In this document: positions 55,503-64,000 of the stretch, piece by piece
How positions within the stretch are numbered: the first letter of the stretch is position 1
How the letters are laid out: every line of letters starts with the position of its first letter
NCBI GenBank assembly: GCA_032139905.1
Contig: JAQJDB010000007.1
Coordinates: 1,364,001 to 1,428,000 of the forward strand
DNA from: Nitrospira sp. MA-1
GTDB taxonomy: Bacteria > Nitrospirota > Nitrospiria > Nitrospirales > UBA8639
Reading direction: 5' to 3'
DNA length: 64,000 nucleotides
Translations under genes and position numbers: made by a program
The notes under the pieces: model-generated
What the model was told of the DNA's origin: nothing
Databases searched by the model: none
What the model saw: the letters and a program-made list of their open reading frames with translations, nothing else

Positions 55503-56507
55503 ATGAAAACTTGCCATGCGTGGAATCAAAAGGTGAAAAGCCTGTGTGCGTTGGGAGTTTTTGCAAGTTTAGGCTTTTTTGTAAATCTTCAGCCAGCCTT
55601 TCCTCAATCGCCTCCCTCTGCTCTTTCCCTGCAATCAAGTCCTACCAAGGTGACGTATCTTGGTGTGCATTTCCTGACCGCTAGTAAGGGATGGGTTGTT
55701 GGAGCAGGTGGGACCGTACTCCATACCGATGATGGCGGAGCCTCATGGAAGTCGAACCCACGCCGGACTAACGCCTTATTGACTGCGGTGACCTTTGCGG
55801 ATGCGATGCACGGATGGATTCTTGGACAAAACGGAACAGTGTTGCATACTGTCGACGGTGGAAAACAGTGGATTCCACAAGATAGTGGGACAAATGGAAC
55901 TCTTTACGCGGCTGATTTTCTCACAACCGATCATGGGTGGGTGGTTGGTTCCCGTGGGGTAATTCTGCACACGGAAGACGGGGGAGAGAGCTGGGCCGAT
56001 CAAGTCAGTGGTACGACGGCAGATCTCTTCGGCGTCCATTTTCTGAATGAAAAACGGGGGTGGGCCGTGGGTGCTCTTGGTGTCATATTGGCCACTACTG
56101 ATGGGGGAAAGAGTTGGGGGCTCCAATCCACCAATAATCCCGCAACATTCTTTGATATTGTGTTTACGGATAATGTGTCGGGATGGGCTGTTGGGACGCA
56201 GGGAGCCATCTTCCAAACGTTGAATGGTGGGGAGGTATGGGTGGATCACACTCGACCCTGTGGAAGTCCATGCATTAAGCCCGCTGATTTGGTCAATATA
56301 CAGTTTTTGAATTCACTGGTTGGTCGAATTGTTGGTGAGCGTGGGACAATCTTGGAGACTCAAGACGCTGGATTTACCTGGCAGGAAATTGAGCCACTAA
56401 ACTCTGAAACCCTATATGCTCAATCATTTCCTGATCTTTCTCATGGTTTTGCCGTGGGAGACCATGGGACAATAATTCATTTTGAAACCGCGTCACCACG
56501 ACCCTAA
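55503..56507 (+). CDS. YCF48-like photosystem-II-assembly-type beta-propeller protein
   Basis: 334 residues. A signal peptide (about 1-35) is followed by at least six repeats of the type GWVVG-xG-T-LHTxDGGxxW, the BNR/YCF48 propeller unit. In phototrophs this fold serves assembly of photosystem II; in other bacteria, including nitrite oxidisers, its role is unknown. ATG 55503 is favoured by the signal peptide, though the frame is open from 55386. Confidence 0.8.
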   Translation: MKTCHAWNQKVKSLCALGVFASLGFFVNLQPAFPQSPPSALSLQSSPTKVTYLGVHFLTASKGWVVGAGGTVLHTDDGGASWKSNPRRTNALLTAVTFADAMHGWILGQNGTVLHTVDGGKQWIPQDSGTNGTLYAADFLTTDHGWVVGSRGVILHTEDGGESWADQVSGTTADLFGVHFLNEKRGWAVGALGVILATTDGGKSWGLQSTNNPATFFDIVFTDNVSGWAVGTQGAIFQTLNGGEVWVDHTRPCGSPCIKPADLVNIQFLNSLVGRIVGERGTILETQDAGFTWQEIEPLNSETLYAQSFPDLSHGFAVGDHGTIIHFETASPRP

Positions 56508-56531
56508 TTGTGGACTTGTCCGGCGCGGGCA

Positions 56532-57266
56532 TCAAAGATAATTGAGTCTGGCCTGGAGAATGGCCAATGAAGCCAGGCTGGCAGTTTCTGCTCGCAAAAT
56601 TCCCTTACCTAAGGTGGCAAAAACTACATTTAGAGATTGAGCCGCTTGTCGTTCTTCTTTCGTCCAACCGCCTTCCGGGCCGATGAACAGGGTGATTCCG
56701 CCTTGAATTTCCGGTGGTAAGAGTATTTTTGATAGCGAAATGTCCTCCCACCGCTCAGCTAACATGATTAGTATCCCTCCATTTTCCCGCTGTAAAAATT
56801 CCTGAAATGTCTGAATGGGAAGTATCGTCGGCACGTTCCATCGCTCACTTTGTTGCGCTGCTTCCAAAGCAATGCGTTCCCATCTTTCCTGGAACTTGGG
56901 TGCGTGTACTGGAGACACTCGAGGAATGATCCTCTCTGTCACGAGTGGCGCAAGCGCATGGACTCCGAGTTCCGTTGCTTTTTGGATAACCCAGGCCATT
57001 TTCTCTCCTTTTAAAAGAGCTTGTGCCAAGGTAATGGGGGGAGTGGAAGAGGGTGAGGATTCTTGAATGCTTAGAACATTGGCGTAAATAGCCTGTTTGG
57101 TTATCTGATGGATTGTTGTCTGGTACCGTCGACCTCGATCATCATTGAGAATCAGCCGGTCTCCTGGTCTCGTTCGTAAACTTTTTGACAGATGGGTGAA
57201 TAAAGGGTTGCCAATTATGACCCTTTCATCCTCAACCTGGGTTGAATGGATGAAATAAACTGGCAT
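56532..57266 (-). CDS. rsmE: 16S rRNA (uracil1498-N3)-methyltransferase
   Basis: 244 residues with the SPOUT knot motif FIGPEGGWTKEERQAA and LGKGILRAETASLAS at the end, and the N-terminal PUA-like part. Methylates U1498 of 16S rRNA. It follows dnaJ by 39 bases. Confidence 0.95.
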   Translation of the reverse strand: MPVYFIHSTQVEDERVIIGNPLFTHLSKSLRTRPGDRLILNDDRGRRYQTTIHQITKQAIYANVLSIQESSPSSTPPITLAQALLKGEKMAWVIQKATELGVHALAPLVTERIIPRVSPVHAPKFQERWERIALEAAQQSERWNVPTILPIQTFQEFLQRENGGILIMLAERWEDISLSKILLPPEIQGGITLFIGPEGGWTKEERQAAQSLNVVFATLGKGILRAETASLASLAILQARLNYL

Positions 57267-57305
57267 ATGTTCTAGACGTAATGGGGAGAAAAGATGAGAG
57301 GAAGG

Positions 57306-58430
57306 TTAATCGAACATATTCTTGACTTTATCGAACAGGCCTTCTCCTTGTGTGTCCGTAGAAATTCCGCACTCCTCCGCATACGCGGTAAGGAGTTCGT
57401 GTTGCTTTGGAGTCAGTTTAGTAGGAATTTCTATTTTAGTCCGAATCAGTTGATCACCACGAGATTGGGATTTAAGCCCAGGGGCCCCCAATCCTTTGAG
57501 GCGGAGAATTTGATCATGTTGGGTTCCTCCGGGGATCTTCACCATGGTGGTTCCATTTAATGTTGGGACTTCAACTTTTCCTCCAAGAGTCGCTGTGACG
57601 AAATCCAAGCGTAAGTCATAAAGGATCTCTTGGCCTTTTCGTTGAAAGTGTGGATGGGGCCGAACACTAAGTGCCACATACAAGTCACCGGGGGGTCCGC
57701 CATTCATCCCATGCTCCCCTTCGTGGGAAAGGCGAAGTCTCATGCCGGTTTCGACCCCAGCTGGAATGGTCACCGCCAAGAGCTGTTCCTTGTGAACGCG
57801 TCTTTGCCCTCTACAGGTTTTGCATGGGTCCGCAATGACTTGTCCTGATCCTTGGCATTGCCCACAGGTTCGATTGATGGTGAAAAACCCCTGTTGCAGA
57901 CGAATTTGTCCAGCTCCACGGCATGCAGAACAGGGTTTGACGGCCTGATCGGATTTCGCACCGGTTCCATGGCAGGTTTCACAGACTTCCCAACGAGGAA
58001 TTTTGAGTTTGGCTTCCTTGCCATTGATGGCCTCTTCAAAGGAGATTTCTAGATTATATTGAAGATCATTGCCTTGTTCGGCTCGATTTTGTCCTCTACC
58101 ACCACCAAAGAAATCTTCAAAAATATCGCCAAACACATCTCCGAAGCCGCCTCCACCAAACCCGAACCCGTCAGCTCCACCTCCTTGCCCGGCGGCTGCA
58201 TGTCCGAACATGTCGTATTTTTTTCGGCGATCTGGATCGCTGAGCACTTCATAAGCCTCTCCGGCTTCTTTGAACTTTTCTTCCGCTGTTTTTTTGTGAT
58301 TGGGGTCGGCATGCAAATCTGGGTGATGTTGCCTGGCCAGCTTTCTAAAGCCTTTTTTGATTTCTTCTTCCGAGGCATTGCGGTCCACCCCGAGAATTTC
58401 GTAATAATCTCGTTTTCCGGTCTGTGCCAT
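57306..58430 (-). CDS. dnaJ: chaperone DnaJ
   Basis: 374 residues: J domain with HPD (RQHHPDLH), glycine-rich linker, four CxxCxGxG zinc repeats starting CETCHGTG, and the C-terminal peptide-binding region. Works with DnaK and GrpE. Lies 72 bases after dnaK. Confidence 0.98.
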   Translation of the reverse strand: MAQTGKRDYYEILGVDRNASEEEIKKGFRKLARQHHPDLHADPNHKKTAEEKFKEAGEAYEVLSDPDRRKKYDMFGHAAAGQGGGADGFGFGGGGFGDVFGDIFEDFFGGGRGQNRAEQGNDLQYNLEISFEEAINGKEAKLKIPRWEVCETCHGTGAKSDQAVKPCSACRGAGQIRLQQGFFTINRTCGQCQGSGQVIADPCKTCRGQRRVHKEQLLAVTIPAGVETGMRLRLSHEGEHGMNGGPPGDLYVALSVRPHPHFQRKGQEILYDLRLDFVTATLGGKVEVPTLNGTTMVKIPGGTQHDQILRLKGLGAPGLKSQSRGDQLIRTKIEIPTKLTPKQHELLTAYAEECGISTDTQGEGLFDKVKNMFD

Positions 58431-58502
58431 CAGTGTTGTCCAAAGGATGGAAAAATTTGGCCGTAATGTTTAAGCATGCACATCAGTCTGCTTGAAGAAT
58501 TT

Positions 58503-60434
58503 TTAATTCTTGCCTTTATCAACTTCTTCAAATTCGGCATCCACAACTTTTTCCTCATTGCCGGGACTTTCGCCACCGGATGGTCCAGGGCCGTCCTCCG
58601 GTCCGGTCCCACCTGAGGAGGCGTCAGTAGAGGCTTTCTTGTACATTTCTTCAGCTAATTTATGCGAAGCTGTGGTGAGGTTTTGCATGGCGGTTTTTAT
58701 CGCTTCCAGGTCGGTCTCCTCCATGGCTTTACGGAGTGCATCCACTGCCCCGGTGATATTAGACTTTTCCGATTCCTCAATCTTGTCTCCATGTTCGCTT
58801 AAATTCTTTTCGGTACTATAAATAAGAGTATCGGCCTGGTTCTTGACTTCAACCAATTCTCGCTTCTTTTTGTCCTCTTCGGTATGACTTTGAGCTTCCT
58901 TAACGAGACGCTCAACTTCTTCCTTACTTAATCCACTCGAAGCCGTGATCTTGATTGATTGTTCTTTCTGTGTCGCCATATCTTTGGCTGAGACATGCAC
59001 AATTCCATTTGCGTCAATGTCAAAGGTGACTTCAACTTGGGGAACGCCTCTTGGAGCCATAGGAAGCCCCACTAAATCAAACTGTCCCAATAGCTTATTG
59101 TCATTGGCCATCTCCCGCTCACCTTGGAAGACTCTGATGGTCACGGCAGTTTGGTTGTCGGCTGCGGTGGAAAAAATTTGGCTTTTTTTGGTGGGTATCG
59201 TGGTATTGCGTTCGATGAGTTTCGTGAAGATTCCGCCTAGTGTTTCAATGCCGAGCGAAAGTGGTGTGACATCTAACAACAGGACATCTTTGACGTCGCC
59301 TTTCAGTACTCCACCTTGAATTGCTGCACCGATTGCGACCACTTCATCAGGATTCACTCCACGATGAGGTTCTTTCCCAAAAAATTGCTTGACTCGTTCA
59401 ATGACTTTTGGCATCCGAGTCATCCCACCCACCAGGACGATTTCATTGATGTCGCTGGTGGTCATATCAGCATCGGCAAGGGCTTTTTTGCAAGGTTCCA
59501 TAGTTCGCTCAATTAAATCATTCACCAGTTGCTCGTATTTTGATCTGGTGAGCTTAAGCACCAAGTGTTTTGGTCCACTGGCATCGGCGGTAATGAAGGG
59601 CAGATTTATTTCGGTTTCTTGGGAGGAGGAAAGCTCGATCTTTGCCCGTTCGGCCGCTTCTTTCAGTCGTTGAAGGGCCATTCGATCATTCCGTAAATCG
59701 ATTCCCTGGTCTTTTTTGAATTCTTCAACCAGCCAATCCATCACACGAAGATCAAAGTCGTCTCCGCCCAAAAAGGTGTCACCATTAGTGGACTTGACTT
59801 CGAAGACCCCTTCTCCAATTTCTAGAATTGAAACGTCAAAGGTTCCGCCACCCAGGTCGTAGACGGCAATACGTTCATCTTTTTTCTTATCGAGCCCATA
59901 GGCGAGTGACGCTGCCGTCGGTTCATTAATGATGCGCAAGACATTTAAGCCTGCAATCTTTCCTGCATCCTTGGTGGCTTGCCGTTGGCTATCATCAAAA
60001 TAGGCGGGAACCGTTATGACAGCATCTGTCACCTTTTCCCCTAAATAATCTTCAGCCGTTTGCTTCATTTTTTGAAGGATCATGGCTGAAACTTCTGCTG
60101 GACTATAGCTTTTTCCTCGAATGGTGACGTGGGCATCGCCATTAGAACCTTCCGCTGTTTTATAGGAAAGCCGGTTTGCTGCATTTTTGACTTCAGGAGA
60201 GGAATGCTTTCTCCCCATAAGGCGCTTTACCGAATAAATAGTGTTTTCTGGGTTGGTAATGGCTTGCCGTTTGGCAATCTGTCCGACTAATCGTTCGTCT
60301 TTGTCCGTCAAGGCCACGACCGATGGTGTGGTCCGTGCGCCTTCCGAATTGGCGATGACAGTCGGATCTCCCCCACTCATCACAGCAACGCAAGAATTTG
60401 TTGTTCCTAGGTCAATCCCAATAATTTTGCTCAT
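58503..60434 (-). CDS. dnaK: chaperone DnaK (Hsp70)
   Basis: 643 residues. ATPase domain with [25 protein letters not shown] and [10 protein letters not shown]; substrate domain with [14 protein letters not shown]; Gly/Pro-rich disordered end. Its ATG overlaps the grpE stop (ATGA). Confidence 0.98.
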   Translation of the reverse strand: MSKIIGIDLGTTNSCVAVMSGGDPTVIANSEGARTTPSVVALTDKDERLVGQIAKRQAITNPENTIYSVKRLMGRKHSSPEVKNAANRLSYKTAEGSNGDAHVTIRGKSYSPAEVSAMILQKMKQTAEDYLGEKVTDAVITVPAYFDDSQRQATKDAGKIAGLNVLRIINEPTAASLAYGLDKKKDERIAVYDLGGGTFDVSILEIGEGVFEVKSTNGDTFLGGDDFDLRVMDWLVEEFKKDQGIDLRNDRMALQRLKEAAERAKIELSSSQETEINLPFITADASGPKHLVLKLTRSKYEQLVNDLIERTMEPCKKALADADMTTSDINEIVLVGGMTRMPKVIERVKQFFGKEPHRGVNPDEVVAIGAAIQGGVLKGDVKDVLLLDVTPLSLGIETLGGIFTKLIERNTTIPTKKSQIFSTAADNQTAVTIRVFQGEREMANDNKLLGQFDLVGLPMAPRGVPQVEVTFDIDANGIVHVSAKDMATQKEQSIKITASSGLSKEEVERLVKEAQSHTEEDKKKRELVEVKNQADTLIYSTEKNLSEHGDKIEESEKSNITGAVDALRKAMEETDLEAIKTAMQNLTTASHKLAEEMYKKASTDASSGGTGPEDGPGPSGGESPGNEEKVVDAEFEEVDKGKN

Positions 60435-61036
60435 ACCTGTATTCCTCCCTCTTCACCAGATTCTTCCGTAGAACATGGTTGTGTCAGTTCTGATTTTTCT
60501 TTCGCTACGCTTACCATAGCCGGGCGTAAGATGCGATCGTGCAATAAATATCCTTTTTGAAATTCTTCAATGACAGTATTTGGATCCACGCCTTCGGATT
60601 CCACCTGGGTCACTGCTTGGTGAATAGCAGGATCAAATGAATTTCCCGTGGTACATAGTTGTCGAACGCCAACTTTACCCACGGTCTCCAGGAATTGTTT
60701 GTGGGTAAGCTCTACCCCTTCCAGTAATGGCCCGCTGGTTCCTGTATCTTTCGCGCACTGAATAGCTCGCTCAAGATTGTCTATAATAGGAAGCAAATTT
60801 TTCAGTAATGATTCATTGCCAAATCGAATCGAATCGCTTTGATCCCGTTGCGCCCGACGTTTGTAGTTTTCAAACTCTGCAGCCAGACGCAAAAATTTAT
60901 CTTGGGAGATTTGGAGTTCTTCTTCTGGCGTTTCGCCACTTTCCGAAGTATTTCCTGTTGTGTCCTCCGTTGGATCTTCTTGAGGACCGACTTCTTCTGC
61001 AGTCACTTCTTCAGTTGTTTCATCTGTGGAAGACAT
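60431..61036 (-). CDS. grpE: nucleotide exchange factor GrpE
   Basis: 202 residues from ATG 61036 (AAGG about 9 bases upstream); ATG codons at 61066 and 61093 lack ribosome sites. Acidic N-terminal tail, then [13 protein letters not shown] coiled coil and the C-terminal [21 protein letters not shown]. Releases ADP from DnaK. hrcA does not stand next to it, and no CIRCE repeat is upstream. Confidence 0.95.
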   Translation of the reverse strand: MSSTDETTEEVTAEEVGPQEDPTEDTTGNTSESGETPEEELQISQDKFLRLAAEFENYKRRAQRDQSDSIRFGNESLLKNLLPIIDNLERAIQCAKDTGTSGPLLEGVELTHKQFLETVGKVGVRQLCTTGNSFDPAIHQAVTQVESEGVDPNTVIEEFQKGYLLHDRILRPAMVSVAKEKSELTQPCSTEESGEEGGIQV

Positions 61037-61113
61037 GGATTTACCTTTTCCCGTTTGTTGCGTCATGAATGACCAATATGAAGAGAGAGACATTTCAAAC
61101 TGCTTATCGAAGT

Positions 61114-61141
61114 TAGATAGTCACTTCCTCTGGCAAGTCAA
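61114..61141 (-). promoter_or_regulatory. sigma-70-type promoter of grpE-dnaK-dnaJ
   Basis: TTGACT (61136-61141), 16 bases, TATCTA (61114-61119) on the minus strand, predicting transcription from about 61107. No CIRCE element is near, so heat control may rely on other means. Confidence 0.6.
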
Positions 61142-61205
61142 CCCATCCTCTTAAATTTCTTATGATTTTTGGTATAAAGAAAACAATAGAAAATAGGGAG
61201 AAAAG

Positions 61206-61982
61206 TTATCCACAGGAAGGAGTCATGCGATCATAGAGGAGCTTTAAACCCTCTAATGTAAGGTTTGGTCTAACTTCCTGAATAGTCTGAGAAATTGGAA
61301 CAATCGTCTGAGCCAGTCCACCTGTTGCAATGACAAGCGGGGAATCTCCAATTTCATGTTGTATTCTCCTCACGATTTCATCAACCAAACCAGCATATCC
61401 ATACATAATTCCTGCCTGCATACTGGAGGTTGTGTCTTTGCCAATTACGGAGGCCGGGATAGCCAGATCAACTTTGGGAAGCTTTGCTGTTTTAGTGTGA
61501 AGGGTATCTGCTGCGCTTTTTAAGCCAGGGGCAATGGTTCCGCCTAGGTACTCGCCAAGTTGGGTGACGATACAGAATGTGGTGGCGGTCCCAAAGTCCA
61601 CAATGATCAGATATCGTCGATAGCGGGCAAAGGCCGCAGCCGCATTGACGAGACGGTCTGTCCCAATTTCATCGGGATTACTGTATTGAAGGATGAGCCC
61701 ATGAGGACATGCGCTCGTGACCATAAGGGGTTGTTGTCCAAGTAAGGATTGGGCCAACATGTCAAAAATATGCGTGAGTGGGGGGACCACACTCGTAACT
61801 ATACAGCCTGAAATGGCTTCCGGCAGGATTTTATGAAATTGAAGGAGGGAGCGAAGAACTATGCTGTATTCATCAGGGGTCTTGGAATGGTCGGTGGATA
61901 AGCGCCAGTTTGAGATCAGCGTGCTGCCCTGAAAAATGCCACACACAATTTGTGAGTTACCAATGTCGATGGCTAAAAGCAT
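61206..61982 (-). CDS. coaX: type III pantothenate kinase
   Basis: 258 residues, usual length. LLAIDIGNSQIVCGIF is the phosphate-1 loop; IIVDFGTATTFCIVTQLGEYLGGTIAPGL and IATGGLAQTIVP complete the ASKHA fold. Phosphorylates pantothenate for CoA. The start is ATG 61982; ATG 62009 lacks a ribosome site at a good distance. It follows birA closely. Confidence 0.92.
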   Translation of the reverse strand: MLLAIDIGNSQIVCGIFQGSTLISNWRLSTDHSKTPDEYSIVLRSLLQFHKILPEAISGCIVTSVVPPLTHIFDMLAQSLLGQQPLMVTSACPHGLILQYSNPDEIGTDRLVNAAAAFARYRRYLIIVDFGTATTFCIVTQLGEYLGGTIAPGLKSAADTLHTKTAKLPKVDLAIPASVIGKDTTSSMQAGIMYGYAGLVDEIVRRIQHEIGDSPLVIATGGLAQTIVPISQTIQEVRPNLTLEGLKLLYDRMTPSCG

Positions 61983-62023
61983 AAAAAATTGCCATTTCTC
62001 TTGAGCCATCCTTCAGAGATGGG

Positions 62024-62848
62024 TCATTGTTGGGCGGTTGTGCGTAGATGAAGGATTTCCCCTGAATGAATATCTCGCATCCTAGACGATTGTTCGTTTG
62101 GATCGGAAGGGGAGGGGATGACTCGGAGTTGGCCATGTTCTCCTATGGAATGGGCCAGTCCCTGTAGTTGGCTTCCATCAGGGAACTGAACCTGAATCGT
62201 GTGTCCAATGGTAATACACCAATGGTTGTATTCTTCAAGTAAAGATTGGGGACCATTGGACCTCAGGTTTTCCCAATTTTCTTCCAAGGATGTGATCACT
62301 TTGGTGATCAGCGCTTCTCTATCCAGAGGGCAATGGCAGTGGATATGAAGGGAAGTCGCACTGGTTTGGAGTTCTGAGGGGAATTCGGATTGAGAGAGGT
62401 TAACGTTAATCCCGAATCCGATCACGACGCATGTCTGGTGTCCTGCATTCCGAAAGGAATCACATAACACGCCACCAAGTTTACGTCCTCCTATTAATAA
62501 GTCATTGGGCCACTTAAGATCGATACGAATTCCTGTCTGTTGTTCAAGTGCCTGGGCAATGGCCACACCGGCCATGTGGGGAATCCATCCTAAATATTGA
62601 ATAGTTGTTTCAGGAACCAAAAGGAGAGATCCGTAAATATTGGACTTACCTGGGGAAAACCATAACCGGTCTAATCGACCTCGCCCCGAGGTTTGTCTGT
62701 CGGCCAGAACGACGGTTCCAGACAGTGCCTGGTCCCTGGCCCTTTCAATGGCAAATGCATTGGTTGAAGCTAACTCGTCAAAAATATAAAGGGCCTCGCC
62801 AATTTTTTTTAAAGGAAGAAGTTGGGCTAGTTTTTGGGCGGATAACAC
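62024..62848 (-). CDS. birA: biotin-[acetyl-CoA-carboxylase] ligase
   Basis: 274 residues from GTG 62848. The catalytic biotin loop GRGRLDRLWFSPGKSN and KWPNDLLIGGRKLGGVL are present. There is no N-terminal helix-turn-helix domain, so it is the ligase-only type and does not regulate bio genes. A C-terminal SH3-like domain (ITIGHTIQVQFPDGSQL) is present. Confidence 0.94.
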   Translation of the reverse strand: MLSAQKLAQLLPLKKIGEALYIFDELASTNAFAIERARDQALSGTVVLADRQTSGRGRLDRLWFSPGKSNIYGSLLLVPETTIQYLGWIPHMAGVAIAQALEQQTGIRIDLKWPNDLLIGGRKLGGVLCDSFRNAGHQTCVVIGFGINVNLSQSEFPSELQTSATSLHIHCHCPLDREALITKVITSLEENWENLRSNGPQSLLEEYNHWCITIGHTIQVQFPDGSQLQGLAHSIGEHGQLRVIPSPSDPNEQSSRMRDIHSGEILHLRTTAQQ

Positions 62849-62875
62849 AGATGCGACAGTGGGTTAGAGTAAAAG

Positions 62876-63790
62876 TCAGGCTCGGTATTTTCGTTTTTGA
62901 GGAACGGTTTTGGTTCGAAGCGGAGTCATGTCCAAGGAGAGGTCCATGGACGGGGCGGAATGTGTGAGGGCCCCAATCGAGATAAAGTTCGGTCCGGCTT
63001 CTGCCATTTCTCGAATATTGTCCAGGGTCATGCCTCCTGATACTTCCACCAAGGCCTGTTTTTGAATGATGTCTATGGCCTGCCTGACATGATCGGGGGT
63101 CATGTTATCCAATAAAAGGACATCGGCTTTTCCCTTCAAGGCCTGTCGGACCTGAGCAATCGTTTCGACTTCCACACAAATTCGAAGGCCATGCGGGGCA
63201 TGTTGCCTGGCCCATAGACAAGTCTGGGTGATGTTCATACCTTGGGATGCCATGACCATCAAGTGATTATCCTTAATGAGCATACCATCATAAAGGGAGA
63301 AGCGATGATTTTTCCCTCCGCCTAGGCGGACGGCCCATTTTTCTAGGGCTCGAAGTCCCGGGGTGGTTTTCCTTGTGTCCACTATTGCGACCGGATAATC
63401 GCGAACAGCCTCACAAAATTGAAAGGTGAGCGTGCTGATCCCCGAAAGCCGTTGGAGAAAGTTCAGGGCGATACGTTCGCCTTGAAGGAGCGACTGTGCC
63501 TTCCCTTTGAGGGTGAGGACAGGGGTTGATGGGGGCACCCTTGTTCCATCGTCAAAATGCGTGGTGAATGCGATAGTTGAATCGATTGCTTGAAACACCT
63601 CCTTGGCAACGGCCACGCCTGCCACGACCATGTGGCTTTTTGCGACAATGTCGGCTTGAGCTAACAAGGTTGGTGGAATGAGAAGGGTCGAGGTCAGGTC
63701 TCCGTAGGCAAGGTCTTCCTCCAGAGCAGCACTGATTACGCGCCGCATTGAGGAAAGGGGAGGAGGCGAGGCAAGAGAAGGTGCGCTCAT
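62876..63790 (-). CDS. nadC: nicotinate-nucleotide pyrophosphorylase (carboxylating)
   Basis: 304 residues: EEDLAYGDLTSTLLIP, TRKTTPGLRALEKWAVRLGGGKNHRFSLYDG and GGMTLDNIREMAEAG, the quinolinate phosphoribosyltransferase motifs. Makes nicotinate mononucleotide from quinolinate. ATG shares its first base with the valS stop (TGATG). Confidence 0.96.
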   Translation of the reverse strand: MSAPSLASPPPLSSMRRVISAALEEDLAYGDLTSTLLIPPTLLAQADIVAKSHMVVAGVAVAKEVFQAIDSTIAFTTHFDDGTRVPPSTPVLTLKGKAQSLLQGERIALNFLQRLSGISTLTFQFCEAVRDYPVAIVDTRKTTPGLRALEKWAVRLGGGKNHRFSLYDGMLIKDNHLMVMASQGMNITQTCLWARQHAPHGLRICVEVETIAQVRQALKGKADVLLLDNMTPDHVRQAIDIIQKQALVEVSGGMTLDNIREMAEAGPNFISIGALTHSAPSMDLSLDMTPLRTKTVPQKRKYRA

Positions 63791-64000
63791 CAGGTCTTCA
63801 TTGAAGCCAGTTGTTGTTCGGTCATATTCAGAATTCCCAGCTCATCGACCAGTTTGGTACGACGGTCTTCTGAATCCTGGATTACGGAAGGCTCTGCCTT
63901 TTCCCTGAATTCAGAAGAGGATAACCGATTGCCAAGGCGTTGCACTTCCTTCTCTTTTTCTCCAATTTGTTTCTGGATTTTTTTGACAACTTCATGGAGG
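63790..64000 (-). CDS. valS: valyl-tRNA synthetase, C-terminal end (runs off the window)
   Basis: About 70 residues, a coiled-coil tail of the ValS type: KKIQKQIGEKEKEVQRLGNRL, then SEFREKAEPSVIQDSEDR. This arm contacts tRNA in ValS. The rest lies beyond the window edge. The stop overlaps nadC. Confidence 0.8.
   Translation of the reverse strand, partial: LHEVVKKIQKQIGEKEKEVQRLGNRLSSSEFREKAEPSVIQDSEDRRTKLVDELGILNMTEQQLASMKT

Noticed and set aside
61094-61205. CIRCE heat-shock operator upstream of grpE
   Set aside because: The TTAGCACTC/GAGTGCTAA pair is not found.

Overview
The window reads as chromosomal sequence of a member of the Nitrospirota, most probably a Nitrospira-like nitrite oxidiser. 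This is inferred from gene content and protein style: a chlorite-dismutase-family heme enzyme, a short EF-Ts, many short interspersed repeats and moderate GC. No rRNA is present to settle it. Two layers can be separated: ordinary housekeeping blocks (about 27-64 kb) and an accessory stretch (about 3-26 kb) with decayed genes, repeats, an insertion sequence and a phage-defence island.

0-5.6 kb holds small envelope and stress genes (zinc-ribbon protein, lipoprotein, BON-domain protein, glycine-zipper protein), a decayed membrane-protein gene, a GIY-YIG protein and a TauE/SafE permease. 6.07-18.12 kb is one long minus-strand operon, a class-2-like DISARM system: a two-part DrmE-like protein, a NERD nuclease/SF1 helicase, DrmA helicase, DrmB (DUF1998), a C5 cytosine methyltransferase, an endonuclease-III-type glycosylase overlapping the methylase, and a nucleoside deaminase. 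The two DrmE-like frames are separated only by a run of nine G/C bases; one extra base would fuse them into a single protein of about 862 residues. The operon is bracketed by inverted copies of a palindromic interspersed repeat (5784-5999 and 19012-19208), and an hsdM remnant lies just upstream of it.

19.5-28.5 kb carries a sigma-54 response regulator and its histidine kinase, an IS110/IS1111-type element with 13-bp inverted repeats, a GCS2-like ligase overlapping a C26 glutamine-amidotransferase-like hydrolase, a YtxH protein, an ABC ATPase and a 228-bp MITE-like element. 28.5-45 kb carries metF, a siroheme-synthase-type dehydrogenase, a thiamine-binding-like protein, the rpsB-tsf-pyrH-frr-alr cluster, a divergent proA paralogue that lacks the catalytic cysteine, a large methyltransferase, sensor and EAL-HDOD signalling genes, one CAT-anticodon tRNA and a HemQ-like enzyme. 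45-64 kb carries cinA-thpR-recA-alaS-mltG-ridA, an IPT/TIG protein beside a YCF48-like protein, and the minus-strand set rsmE-dnaJ-dnaK-grpE, coaX, birA, nadC and the 3' end of valS.
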